Source: Streptomyces sp. NRRL B-24484
Lineage (GTDB): Bacteria; Actinomycetota; Actinomycetes; Streptomycetales; Streptomycetaceae
Assembly: GCF_000717715.1 (NCBI RefSeq)
Contig: NZ_JOAI01000008.1
Location: forward strand, 1 to 64,000
DNA: 64,000 nucleotides
Direction of reading: 5' to 3'
The notes under the pieces are model-generated. The model saw only the letters and a program-made list of their open reading frames with translations. It did not search any database and was not told the origin of the DNA. The translations under genes and the position numbers were made by a program. Positions 34,214 through 42,653 of the stretch are shown here, in pieces; positions within the stretch are counted from its first letter, which is position 1; every line of letters starts with the position of its first letter.

Positions 34214-35080
34214 GTGAATCTGCGCGCTCTCACGCGGGGAGACGCCGCCGTCGCAGGTGCGGCCGTACTGCTCTTCATCGCGTCCTTCCTGCCCTACCTG
34301 ACGGTCGAGTTCTGCATCGCCAACCGGTGCACCTCGGACAGCCAGAACGCGTGGAAGGCCTCGCTCTTCCCGATCCTGCCGTCGGCGTTCCTGCTCGGCA
34401 TCGTCGCGGCGGCGCTGATCCTGGTGCACCGCCTGCAGGGCGAGGCCTCGGCCACCCGGCAGGTCCTCGGCCTGCGCCTCGACCAGTGGGGCACCGCACT
34501 GTCGGTCGCCACGCTGTGGTCGGCGCTCTGGGCGATCGGCGGCGGCGGGGACGGCGTGAGTCACGGCTTCGGCGCCTGGCTCGGCCTGCTGGCCGCGCTG
34601 GTGCTGGCCGGTGCCGCCGCGGCGGGCCCGCTGGTGCCGGCCCTGCAGGGGCCGCTGCTGACGGACAAGCCGGCCGCGCCGGCGCAGCCGTACCAGGCGT
34701 TCCCGCAGGGCGCGGGCCAGCCGGGCCAGCCCGGCCAGTACGGCTACCCGCAGGCCGGGCAGCCCGGTGCGGCGCAGGCCCCGGCCTACGGCGCGGAGCA
34801 GCAGCAGGCCGGCGGCTACGGCTACCCGGGTGCGGCCCAGCAGGCCGCGCAGCCGGTGCACGACGCCGCCCCGGCCGCGCCGTTCCAGCCGTTCTGGTTC
34901 GCGGTGCCGGCCGTCCGCCAGCTGGCGAACAAGGACAACCCGGCGGCGCCGCCGGTCGGCGAGCTCGTCCCGGGCACCTGGTACCTGGCGGTCGAGCAGC
35001 GCGGCGCGGCGCTGGTGGCGCAGCTGCCGGACGGTTCGCACGGCCTGCTGGCCGACGCCTCCGGCATCCAGCGCGGCTGA
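34214..35080 (+). CDS. Four-helix membrane protein with Gln/Tyr-rich tail
   Basis: A 288-residue protein. Residues 1-145 hold four hydrophobic segments; a Pro/Gln/Gly/Tyr-rich stretch with GQPGQYGYPQAG-like repeats (about 155-215) follows. A folded end contains WFAVPAVRQL and GTWYLAVEQRG. Function is not recognised; similar proteins are common in streptomycetes. GAGGGG precedes GTG 34214 by seven bases. It is monocistronic, followed by a strong terminator. Confidence 0.75.
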   Translation: MNLRALTRGDAAVAGAAVLLFIASFLPYLTVEFCIANRCTSDSQNAWKASLFPILPSAFLLGIVAAALILVHRLQGEASATRQVLGLRLDQWGTALSVATLWSALWAIGGGGDGVSHGFGAWLGLLAALVLAGAAAAGPLVPALQGPLLTDKPAAPAQPYQAFPQGAGQPGQPGQYGYPQAGQPGAAQAPAYGAEQQQAGGYGYPGAAQQAAQPVHDAAPAAPFQPFWFAVPAVRQLANKDNPAAPPVGELVPGTWYLAVEQRGAALVAQLPDGSHGLLADASGIQRG

Positions 35081-35090
35081 CAGCGGCTCA

Positions 35091-35134
35091 ACGCCGAAGG
35101 GGCGGCACCCGGTCGGGTGCCGCCCCTTCGGCGT
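35091..35134. terminator. Bidirectional terminator hairpin
   Basis: A perfect 20-bp stem (35091-35110 with 35115-35134) and a GGTC loop lie between two convergent genes. Confidence 0.85.
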
Positions 35135-35147
35135 GCGTGCGGGGTTC

Positions 35148-36224
35148 TCAGCAGCAGTCGTTGACGACCAGTCCGGCGGGCAGACCGTCGCCGCCGAAGA
35201 CGGCCACCGTGGCGTGGTCGCCGCCGAGGGCGGCGACGGCGAGCAGCAGGGCGCCGGCCGTCCAGGTGGTGCGCTCCTCGGGCCAGATCGCGTCGTCCTC
35301 GAAGACGTAGCCCGTCCAGTAGGAGCCGTCGGTGTGCCGCAGGTGCTGGATCCAGCGGAGTATCTCGACGGCGCGGTCGGACTGGCCGACCGCCCAGAGG
35401 GCGAGGGCGAGTTCGGCGCTCTCGCCGCCGGTGACCCAGGGCCGGTCGCTGACGCAGCGGACGCCGAGGCCGGGGACGACGAAGCGGTCCCAGTCGCGGG
35501 CGATCCGCCGATCGGCCTCGGCGCCGCGCAGGGCGGTGCCGAGCACCGGGTAGTACCAGTCCATCGAGTAGCGGTCCTTGTCGAGGAACCGCTCCGGGTG
35601 GTGGGCGATCGCGTGGCGCAGCCGGCCGGCGGCCAACTCCCAGTCGGGCTGGGGCTCTTCGAGGTGGTCGGCGATGGCGAGGCCGCACCGCAGGGCGTGC
35701 AGGATCGACGAGGAGCCGGTGAGCAGCGCCTCGTCGGGGGCGGTGCCGTCCTCGTCCCGGCGCCAGGCGATGGGGCCGCCGGGCAGCCGCAGGCCGACGG
35801 TGAAGTCGAGCGCGCGGCGGACGGTGGGCCAGATCCACTCCAGGAAGGCGTCGTCGCCGGTGGCCAGGTGGTGGTGCCAGGCGCCGACGGCGACGTACGC
35901 GCAGAAGTTGGTCTCCTTGGCGGGGTTGGTGACCTCGCCGTCGGGGCCGCCGTGGCCGTAGGAGTAGGCGGCGTACCAGGAGCCGTCGGGGTTCTGGTGG
36001 TCGACCAGCCAGCGGTAGGCGGCCTCGGCGGCGGCGTGCTCGCCGGCCGTGTCGAGGGCCATCGCGGCCTCGGTGTGGTCCCACGGGTCGAGGTGGCCGC
36101 CGTGGAACCACGGCAGGGCGCCGTCGGGCTGCTGGTCGGCGAGGATCGACCGGACGGTGGCGGCGGCCTGCTCGGCGTCGAGGACGCCGTCGAGCAGCAG
36201 CGCCTCGGGGACGGCCGCCGTCAC
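35148..36224 (-). CDS. Alpha/alpha-toroid protein (prenyltransferase/squalene-cyclase repeat-like)
   Basis: A 358-residue cytoplasmic protein with QQPDGALPWF, HQNPDGSW and RHTDGSYWTGY repeats, typical of alpha/alpha-barrel proteins such as terpene cyclases and glycosidases. No DXDD cyclase motif is seen, so it is more likely a carbohydrate-active or structural toroid. GTG 36224 overlaps the stop of the methyltransferase upstream (GTGA at 36224-36221). It is the third gene of an operon with a GT4 glycosyltransferase and a methyltransferase, perhaps making a glycolipid or polysaccharide. It ends in VVNDCC. Confidence 0.75.
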   Translation of the reverse strand: MTAAVPEALLLDGVLDAEQAAATVRSILADQQPDGALPWFHGGHLDPWDHTEAAMALDTAGEHAAAEAAYRWLVDHQNPDGSWYAAYSYGHGGPDGEVTNPAKETNFCAYVAVGAWHHHLATGDDAFLEWIWPTVRRALDFTVGLRLPGGPIAWRRDEDGTAPDEALLTGSSSILHALRCGLAIADHLEEPQPDWELAAGRLRHAIAHHPERFLDKDRYSMDWYYPVLGTALRGAEADRRIARDWDRFVVPGLGVRCVSDRPWVTGGESAELALALWAVGQSDRAVEILRWIQHLRHTDGSYWTGYVFEDDAIWPEERTTWTAGALLLAVAALGGDHATVAVFGGDGLPAGLVVNDCC

Positions 36225-36955
36225 TTGCCGGCCCGGTGCGGCTTGGAGGCGTACACCACGAAGCTCTTGCCGATCACGGGGTTGAGCGCCTTCTCGGCGG
36301 CCTTGGTGATCGTGCTGATCACCGGGGTGCCGACGATGTCCCAGACCAGCAGCTGGTGGTAGGCACGGACGGGCAGCGCCTTGTCGTTGTTCACGCCGAC
36401 GGCGCACTTGATCCACCAGTACGGCGCGTGCAGGGCGTGCGCGTGGTGGGTGCCGTAGGGCTCCAGGCCGGCCTCGCGGACCTTGTCGACGAGTTCGTCG
36501 CCGCGGTAGATGCGGATGTGGCCGCCCTCGACCTCGTGGTACTCGTCGGAGAGCGCCCAGCAGATCTTCTCCGGCAGGTAGCGGGGCACGGTGACGGCGA
36601 GCAGACCGCCCGGCTTCAGCACCCGCACCATCTCGGCCAGCACGCCCTTGTCGTCCGGGATGTGCTCCATGACCTCGGAGATGATGATCCGGTCGAAGGT
36701 GTCGTCCTCGAAGGGCAGGTTGAGCGCGTCGCCCTCCATGGCGGTGGCGGAGGCGCCCGCCGGGGCCTCGCCGGCCTGCTCCATCGCCGCGAACCACTTG
36801 CGGACCTCGGCGATCTCGTCGCCGTTCTGGTCCAGGGCGACGACGTTCGCGCCGCGGCGGTAGGCCTCGAAGGCGTGCCGGCCCCCGCCGCAGCCCAGGT
36901 CGAGCACCCGGTCGCCGGGGGCGAGCGGGAAGCGGGAGAAATCGACGGTCAGCAC
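36221..36955 (-). CDS. Class I SAM-dependent methyltransferase (UbiE-like)
   Basis: A 244-residue methyltransferase. Motif I is VLDLGCGGGRHAFEA, motif II VVALDQNG, then EGDALNLPF and SEVMEHIPD. A C-terminal extension with PYWWIKCAVG may bind the substrate. It lies between a GT4 gene (49 bases upstream) and the toroid gene (4-base overlap), so it probably methylates the same glycan or glycolipid. No substrate can be named. Confidence 0.87.
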   Translation of the reverse strand: MLTVDFSRFPLAPGDRVLDLGCGGGRHAFEAYRRGANVVALDQNGDEIAEVRKWFAAMEQAGEAPAGASATAMEGDALNLPFEDDTFDRIIISEVMEHIPDDKGVLAEMVRVLKPGGLLAVTVPRYLPEKICWALSDEYHEVEGGHIRIYRGDELVDKVREAGLEPYGTHHAHALHAPYWWIKCAVGVNNDKALPVRAYHQLLVWDIVGTPVISTITKAAEKALNPVIGKSFVVYASKPHRAGK

Positions 36956-37004
36956 TGCGGGGCTCCCATTCGTTGCTGCTGTACTGAAGGAGGTGGGCGA
37001 AGCG

Positions 37005-38321
37005 TCAGGTGACGTAGCGCCAGCCGCGGCCGGCGCGGGCGCGCTGCCCGGCCCCGGTGGCGACGGCGGCGCGGTAGCGCTCGGCGGTGAGCTCGGCGGC
37101 GCGTTGCCAGGTGAAGTTGGCCAGCACCCGCTCGCGGCCGGCGGCGCCGAGGCGTTCTCGCAGCGCGGGGTCGTCGAGCAGCCGGCCGAGGGCGGCGGCG
37201 AGCGCGCCGGCGTCGGCGGGCGGCACGGCGAGGCAGGTCTCGTCGTCCTTGCCGGAGACCTCGGGGATGGCGCCGCCGGTGGTGGCGACCAGCGGCGTGG
37301 CGGTGGCCATGGCCTCGGCGGCGGGCAGCGAGAAGCCCTCGTACAGCGAGGGGACGCAGGCGACCTCGGCGGAGCGGTACAGGTCGACGAGCTCCCGGTC
37401 GGTCAGCCCCGTCCGGAAGTCGATGTGCTCCTCCAGGCCGAACCGGCGGACGGCGTCGGCGACCGGGCCGTCCTCCTTCTGCGGCTTGCCGACGACCACG
37501 AGGTGGGCCTCGCGCTCGGTGCGGACCTTGGCGAGCGCCTCGACGAGGTGGACGAGGCCCTTCAGCGGGACGTCGGCGGAGGAGGTGGTGACGATCCGCC
37601 CGGGCACGGTGGCCACCGACGGGTCGGGCGACCAGAGCCGGGTGTCGGCGCCGATCGGCACCACCGAGACGGCGCCGGCGGCGACGCCGAGGTGCTCGAC
37701 GATCTCCGCGGCGGAGCTCGCGGAGACGGTGATGACGTGCTCCAGGCGCGCGGCGACCCGCTTCTGCATCCGGGTGAAGGCGTACCAGCGGCGCAGCGAG
37801 AGCCGCTTGACGGCGGTGGCCGCGGCCTCCAGCTCCAGGCGGCGGTCCACGGTGATCGGGTGGTGCACGGTGGTGACCAGCGGGAAGCCGTGCCGCTCCA
37901 GGCCGAGCAGGCCGTAGCCGAGGGTCTGGTTGTCGTGGACGACGTCGTAGCGGCCTCTGTGCCGGGCGAGGAACTGCCGGGCGCGCAGCGAGAAGGTCAG
38001 CGGCTCGGGGAAGCCGCCGGTGCGCATGGTGAGGAACTCCAGCACGTCGACCGGGCCGCGGTACTCGGCGAGGGCCGGGGTGCGGAAGGGGTCGTCGGCG
38101 CGGTACAGGTCGAGGCTGGGCAGCTCGACCAGCCGGACGGAGCCGGGGCCCTCGACCTCGTCGAGGACGGGGAACGGCTGGGCGCCGATCACGTCGACGT
38201 GGTGGCCGAGGCGGGCGAGCTCGCGGGACAGGTGCCGGACGTAGACGCCCTGGCCGCCGCAGAACGGATCGCCGCGGTAGGAGAGCAGGGCGATCCGCAG
38301 CGGTCGCGGCGACGCGGTCAT
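37005..38321 (-). CDS. Glycosyltransferase family 4
   Basis: A 438-residue retaining GT-B enzyme. The N-terminal half has GGQGVYVRHLSREL (acceptor side). The C-terminal half has the nucleotide-sugar motif EGFSLPAAEAMATATPLV (E-x7-E) and GGAIPEV. It would transfer a hexose from an NDP-sugar to a cell-envelope acceptor. ATG 38321 (MTASPRPLR) follows AAGGGG. It is first in the three-gene operon. A KstR-type operator lies about 50 bases upstream. Confidence 0.9.
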   Translation of the reverse strand: MTASPRPLRIALLSYRGDPFCGGQGVYVRHLSRELARLGHHVDVIGAQPFPVLDEVEGPGSVRLVELPSLDLYRADDPFRTPALAEYRGPVDVLEFLTMRTGGFPEPLTFSLRARQFLARHRGRYDVVHDNQTLGYGLLGLERHGFPLVTTVHHPITVDRRLELEAAATAVKRLSLRRWYAFTRMQKRVAARLEHVITVSASSAAEIVEHLGVAAGAVSVVPIGADTRLWSPDPSVATVPGRIVTTSSADVPLKGLVHLVEALAKVRTEREAHLVVVGKPQKEDGPVADAVRRFGLEEHIDFRTGLTDRELVDLYRSAEVACVPSLYEGFSLPAAEAMATATPLVATTGGAIPEVSGKDDETCLAVPPADAGALAAALGRLLDDPALRERLGAAGRERVLANFTWQRAAELTAERYRAAVATGAGQRARAGRGWRYVT

Positions 38322-38373
38322 GCTGGTCCCCTTGTCCCTACTCAGCCCGGCTCGGCGGCCGCAGCGGCTAAAG

Positions 38374-38387
38374 TAGATCACGTTTCA
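38374..38387. promoter_or_regulatory. KstR-type operator between the GT4 operon and a TetR gene
   Basis: TAGATCACGTTTCA matches the published KstR consensus TnnAACnnGTTnnA at all fixed positions but one (the second A is T). It is about 50 bases before the GT4 start and 140 bases before the divergent KstR-like gene. Confidence 0.5.
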
Positions 38388-38525
38388 CGGTGGAGTGTGT
38401 CATCGTCGTCGGGCATGTGAACAACGAGAGACCTCGAAGATACCGGCCCGTAGCTTCGCGGTTCGGGCCGGGGATGGTGATTCACGCCACGTGCCCGGTC
38501 CCGTCCCGTCGACGCCCTGGGGGCT

Positions 38526-39125
38526 GTGTTGACCGTGTCCACCACTGCCGGCCGCCGGCTCTCCCCGCGCCAGGCGGAGCGGCGCCGCGGGATCCTGCGC
38601 GCCGCCGCCGCGCTCGCCTCCAGGGGCGGCTGGGAGGCCGTCCAGATGCGCGACGTCGCCGAGGACGCGGAGGTCGCGCTGGGCACCCTGTACCGCTACT
38701 TCCCGTCCAAGGTGCACCTGCTGGTGGCGGTGATGGAGGAGCAGCTGCGGCAGCTGAAGGAGCAGGTGAGGCGGCATCCGCCGACCGCCGCGGACCCGGC
38801 CGGCCGGGTCGCCGAGACGCTGACGCTGGCCTTCCACGCCCTGCAGCGCGACCCGCGGCTGGCGGAGGCGATGGTGCGGGCGCTGTCGTTCGCGGACCGC
38901 TCGGTCGGGCGGGAGGTGGACGCGGTGGCGGACCTGACGTCCGAGATCGTGCTCGCCGCCGCGCGGCTGCCCGGGCAGCCGACCGCGGAGCAGCAGGCGG
39001 CGCTGCGGGTGGTCGGGCACACCTGGCACGCGACGCTGCTGAGCTGGCTCTCCGGCCGCAGCTCCCTCGCCGAGGTCCGCGCCGACCTGCACACGGCCGC
39101 CCGCCTGCTGACCCCGACGGGCTAG
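38526..39125 (+). CDS. TetR-family regulator, KstR-like
   Basis: A 199-residue repressor. The N-terminal HTH stretch with GGWEAVQMRDVAEDAEVALG and LYRYFPSKVHLLVAVM closely resembles mycobacterial KstR, the cholesterol/lipid regulator. The ligand domain has no other obvious motif. The start could be GTG 38526 or TTG/GTG just after. It diverges from the GT4-methyltransferase-toroid operon and probably controls it and itself through the 14-bp site at 38374. The ligand might be an acyl- or steroid-CoA ester by analogy. Confidence 0.88.
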   Translation: MLTVSTTAGRRLSPRQAERRRGILRAAAALASRGGWEAVQMRDVAEDAEVALGTLYRYFPSKVHLLVAVMEEQLRQLKEQVRRHPPTAADPAGRVAETLTLAFHALQRDPRLAEAMVRALSFADRSVGREVDAVADLTSEIVLAAARLPGQPTAEQQAALRVVGHTWHATLLSWLSGRSSLAEVRADLHTAARLLTPTG

Positions 39126-39130
39126 GCACG

Positions 39131-39241
39131 CCCGGGGGCGGGGGGAACTGCGCGATTCGGATGCGGGTCACCGTACGAACCGGGGGTCGACCCCGACCGC
39201 CGGTACGTCCGCTCTCGGACTGCACGGTTCCGCGCGCCCCT
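39131..39241. repeat. Dispersed intergenic inverted repeat, second copy
   Basis: GGGGGAACTGCGCGATTCGG (39141-39160) faces CGGACTGCACGGTTCCGCGC and CCCCT (39217-39241). The same words in the same arrangement occur at 22756-22827. The core between them is GC-rich and not conserved. Confidence 0.55.
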
Positions 39242-39312
39242 GCGGCGCCGCCTCAGGCGGAGGGCCTGGAACTGGAACGCGTTCTACCGGACGGACTGCG
39301 TGCCGTTCGCGG

Positions 39313-39480
39313 GTGCCGGTTAGAGTCGGGGCCGCACGACAACTCCATCCGCCCCTCCCGGGGGAAGCCGGTGCGAATCCGGCGCTGACCCGCAACCGTG
39401 AGCCCGCCCCGCGGGCGAGCCGGACTGCCCGGGGCCGGGGCGAGCGGCCGGCCGGGCGTGGCACGCCCGGTTCCGTCGAG
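39313..39480 (+). ncRNA. Cobalamin (adenosylcobalamin-type) riboswitch
   Basis: The B12-box is clear: GGGGAAGCCGGTGCGAATCC (39360-39379), CTGACCCGCAACCGTGAG (39384-39401), then GCCGGACTGCCCGG. The 5' helix begins near GGTGCCGGTTAGAGTCGG. A short GCAGCCC/GGGCTGC hairpin (39489-39505) before the ribosome site may be the expression platform. It should switch off the five downstream genes when cobalamin is plentiful. Ends are approximate. Confidence 0.93.
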
Positions 39481-39535
39481 GTCTACGGGCAGCCCGCCGG
39501 GCTGCTGCACCGCTCACCGAAAGGCTCACCCTCAC

Positions 39536-40879
39536 ATGCTCACCGCCGCCCGCCTGGGCGCCTCCGCGCTGGCCGGCCTGCTGCTGGCCGCCGGCGCCGC
39601 CGCCCCGGCCCTGGCCGACACCCCGGCACCGACCCCGGTCACCCCGCCCGCCGCGCTGTACGGCAAGGGCGACCCCACCTACGACGGCGTGTGGCGCCAG
39701 TCCCTCGCGCTGACGGCGCTGGCCTCCGCGAAGGTCGTCCCGGCCGCGTCGGCGGTCTCCTGGCTGACCGGCCAGCAGTGCGCGGACGGCGGCTGGCCCT
39801 CCTTCCGGGCGGACGCGGCCGCGGCCTGCGACCCGAAGACCGAGGACAGCAACGCGACCGCCGTCGCCGTGCAGGCGCTCACCGCGCTCGGCGGCCACCA
39901 GGACGCCGTCGCCAAGGGCACGGCCTGGCTGAAGGCGAACCAGAACGCGGACGGCACCTGGTCGTACAACCCGGGCGGCCCGGGCGACGCCGACTCCACC
40001 GGCCTCGCGGTCAGCGCGCTGACCGCCGCGCACGCCGACCCGGCGCAGGTCGCCAAGGCCGGCCGCAGCGCCCTGGACGGCCTCGCCGGCTTCCAGCTGG
40101 GCTGCGCCGCCACGGCCCCCGAGCGCGGCGGCTACGTCTACCAGCCGGGCGCCGACGCCAAGGCGAACGGCCTGGCGACCGGGCAGGCCGCGCTCGCCGC
40201 CGCCGGCGGGGCGCTGCCGGTGGCCACCACCGACCGGGTGGACGCCGCACCGGCCGCCCTGGCCTGCCCCGCGGGCGGCGCCGCGACGGCCGTGCCCGCC
40301 GCGCAGGCCGCCGAGGCCGCCTCCGCGCACCTGGTCGGGCAGCTGAACGCCAACGGCCAGCACCTGATGCTGACCACTCCCGGCGCCGAGCCGGCCCCGG
40401 ACCTGAACGCCACCTCCTGGGCGGTGCTGTCGCTGGTGCGCGCGGGCCACCCGCACCAGGCCGCCGGTGCGGCCGACTGGCTGGCCGGCAACGGCTACGC
40501 CTGGGCCGCGAAGGGCAAGAACGGCACCGACCCGGCGGCCGCCGCGACGCTGCTGCTGGTCGCCCGGGCCGCCAAGCTCGACCCCTACAACTTCGGCGGC
40601 ACCAACCTGGTGCAGCTGCTGGCGGACTCCGGCCCGAAGCCGGCCTCGCTGCCGTCGGCGGCGGCCTCGGCCGCGTCGGCCAACCCGGACGGCACCCAGG
40701 CGCCCGGCTCCGGCATCACCGACGGCGAGGACAACGGCGGCTTCTCGCCGATCTGGCTGGTCGGCACCGGCCTGGTGGTCGGCATCGGCGGCGGGCTGAT
40801 GATCAGCCTCAACCGCCGCCGGCAGGCCGCCGCGGCCGCCGCCGCGGGCACCCCGGCGAAGGACGACGGGCAGCAGTGA
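39536..40879 (+). CDS. Secreted, membrane-anchored toroid protein (transcobalamin-like, B12-regulated)
   Basis: A 447-residue surface protein. Signal peptide (1-27, ending ALA|D), then an alpha/alpha-toroid with repeats CADGGWPSF and QNADGTWSY plus ST-GLAVSAL helices, as in prenyltransferase/intrinsic-factor folds. A late TM helix (IWLVGTGLVVGIGGGLMI) and an RRR tail anchor it outside the cell. It is directly under the cobalamin riboswitch and is coupled to the ECF genes, so it may capture a corrinoid for uptake. That role is inferred; animal transcobalamin uses a similar barrel. Its stop overlaps the next GTG. Confidence 0.85.
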   Translation: MLTAARLGASALAGLLLAAGAAAPALADTPAPTPVTPPAALYGKGDPTYDGVWRQSLALTALASAKVVPAASAVSWLTGQQCADGGWPSFRADAAAACDPKTEDSNATAVAVQALTALGGHQDAVAKGTAWLKANQNADGTWSYNPGGPGDADSTGLAVSALTAAHADPAQVAKAGRSALDGLAGFQLGCAATAPERGGYVYQPGADAKANGLATGQAALAAAGGALPVATTDRVDAAPAALACPAGGAATAVPAAQAAEAASAHLVGQLNANGQHLMLTTPGAEPAPDLNATSWAVLSLVRAGHPHQAAGAADWLAGNGYAWAAKGKNGTDPAAAATLLLVARAAKLDPYNFGGTNLVQLLADSGPKPASLPSAAASAASANPDGTQAPGSGITDGEDNGGFSPIWLVGTGLVVGIGGGLMISLNRRRQAAAAAAAGTPAKDDGQQ

Positions 40880-41526
40880 CCGGCGCGCTGCGCCGGACGG
40901 CGGCGGCCCTGCTGGCCGCCGCCGTCCCGGCCGTCCTCCTCGTCCTGCTGCCGGCCGGGCCCGCACAGGCCGCGGACTACCGCTACTGGTCCTTCTGGAA
41001 GGGGAGCGGCGGCACCTGGGCCTACCAGCAGCAGGGCCCGGCCGTGTACGTGCCGGCCGACGGCGCGGTCGACGGCTGGCGGTTCGCGCTGAGCCCGGAC
41101 GGCGGGAAGGAGGCCGCCCGGCCGGGCGGCTCCGGGGACTTCGCCGCGCTGTGCGCCGCCACCCCGGCGCAGCAGGGCCGCAAGCGGGTCGGCGTGGTGC
41201 TCGACCCCGGCACCGCCGCCGACGCCCCGAAGGGCGCGGGCGTCCCGCCCGCCGCCCGGACGGCCTGCGCCTCGGTGCCGACCGCCGCCACCTCGGCCGA
41301 GGTGCTCGCCGCCGTCGCGCCGCCGCTGCGCTACGACGGCGCGGGCATGCTGTGCGCGATCGCCGGCTACCCGCGCGCCGGCTGCGGCGAGGCGGTGGAC
41401 GCCGGTGCGCCGGCCGCCTCCGGCTCGCCGTCCGGAGGCACCGGCCTCACCGGCCCGGTGGTCGGCGGCGTCCTCGTCCTGCTGCTCGGTGCCGGCGCCT
41501 GGTGGCAGCTGCGCCGCCGCCGCTGA
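40876..41526 (+). CDS. SCO2322-family surface protein
   Basis: A 216-residue protein with a signal peptide (1-32, cleaved at AQA|A), a domain starting DYRYWSFWKG with two pairs of cysteines, an Ala/Ser/Gly stalk and a C-terminal TM helix with an RRRR tail. It resembles the SCO2322 family found beside ECF transporters in Streptomyces. The function is unknown. GTG 40876 overlaps the stop of the toroid gene, and EcfT follows after 20 bases. It probably works outside the membrane with the toroid protein in corrinoid capture. Confidence 0.8.
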   Translation: MTGALRRTAAALLAAAVPAVLLVLLPAGPAQAADYRYWSFWKGSGGTWAYQQQGPAVYVPADGAVDGWRFALSPDGGKEAARPGGSGDFAALCAATPAQQGRKRVGVVLDPGTAADAPKGAGVPPAARTACASVPTAATSAEVLAAVAPPLRYDGAGMLCAIAGYPRAGCGEAVDAGAPAASGSPSGGTGLTGPVVGGVLVLLLGAGAWWQLRRRR

Positions 41527-41546
41527 CGACCGACCGGAGACCCGCC

Positions 41547-42653
41547 GTGCCACGCAACCGCACCACCGCGCGCCCCGCCGTCGGCCCGCGCCACCTGCAC
41601 CCCGGCGCCTGGTGGCTGTGGGCGCTCGGCCTCGCGGCCGCCGCCTCGCGCACCACCAACCCGCTGCTGCTCCTGCTGATCGGCGCGGTCGCCGGGTACG
41701 TGGTCGCCGCCCGCCGCGGCGACGAGCCGTGGTCCCGCTCGTACGGGGCCTTCCTGCGGCTCGGTCTGCTGGTGCTGGGCATCCGGATGGCGTTCACGGT
41801 GCTGCTCGGCTCGCCCGTGCAGGGCACCCACGTGCTGCTGACCCTGCCGCAGCTGCCGCTGCCGTCCTGGGCGCAGGGCGTCCGCGTGGGCGGCGCGATC
41901 AGCCTGGAGGGACTGCTGTTCGCCCTGTACGAGGGGCTGAAGCTCGCCGTGCTGCTGGTCTGCGTGGGCGCCGCCAACGCGCTCTCCTCGCCGACCCGGC
42001 TGCTGCGCGCCCTGCCCGGCGCCCTGTACGAGGCCGGGCTCGCCGCGGTGGTGGCGATGACCTTCGCGCCGAACCTGGTCGCCGACGTACGGCGGCTGCG
42101 GGCCGCCCGCCGGCTGCGCGGCCGCGACGACCGCGGCGTCGCCGCCCTGCTGAGCGTCGGACTGCCGGTGCTGGAGGGCGCACTGGAACGCTCGGTCGCC
42201 CTCGCCGCGGCGATGGACACCCGCGGCTTCGGCCGCACCGCCGACGTGCCGCGCCGCCTCGCCCGCGCCACCGCCGCACTCACCCTGCTCGGCCTGCTGG
42301 GCATCTGCGCCGCCCTGTACGGGCTGCTCGGCGCGGCCGGCAGCGGCTGGGCGCTGCCGGTGCTGCTGCTCGGGCTGGCCTCGGCCGGCGCCGGGCTGCT
42401 GCTGGGCGGCCGGCGCAGCCTGCGCACCCGCTACCGGCCCGATCCGTGGGCCGTGCGCGAGTGGCTGGTGGCGGGTTCGGGCATCGCCGTCGCCGTGCTG
42501 ACCGTCTGGTGCTCCGGGCGGTACCCGGCGGCGTTCGCCCCGTCCGTGGTGCCGCCGGAGCTGCCCTCCCTGCCGCTGCCCGCCGTGGCCGCCGTGCTGA
42601 TCGGCCTGGTGCCGGCCGCGGCCGCCCCCGTCCCGCCCCGGAGGAGCTCGTGA
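41547..42653 (+). CDS. ecfT: ECF transporter transmembrane component (EcfT)
   Basis: A 368-residue membrane protein with 6-8 hydrophobic segments. The two coupling motifs of EcfT are visible: RAARRLRGR and AMDTRGFGR, which bind the ATPases. It links the S component to the ATPase. GTG 41547 has CGGAGA upstream; its stop overlaps the ATPase start (GTGA at 42650-42653). It is longer than many EcfT proteins because of an extra C-terminal hydrophobic region. Confidence 0.88.
   Translation: MPRNRTTARPAVGPRHLHPGAWWLWALGLAAAASRTTNPLLLLLIGAVAGYVVAARRGDEPWSRSYGAFLRLGLLVLGIRMAFTVLLGSPVQGTHVLLTLPQLPLPSWAQGVRVGGAISLEGLLFALYEGLKLAVLLVCVGAANALSSPTRLLRALPGALYEAGLAAVVAMTFAPNLVADVRRLRAARRLRGRDDRGVAALLSVGLPVLEGALERSVALAAAMDTRGFGRTADVPRRLARATAALTLLGLLGICAALYGLLGAAGSGWALPVLLLGLASAGAGLLLGGRRSLRTRYRPDPWAVREWLVAGSGIAVAVLTVWCSGRYPAAFAPSVVPPELPSLPLPAVAAVLIGLVPAAAAPVPPRRSS

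Noticed and set aside
35148..36224. Squalene-hopene or terpene cyclase
   Set aside because: Only the toroid repeats fit. The DXDD acid motif and full QW repeats are absent, and the protein is too short.
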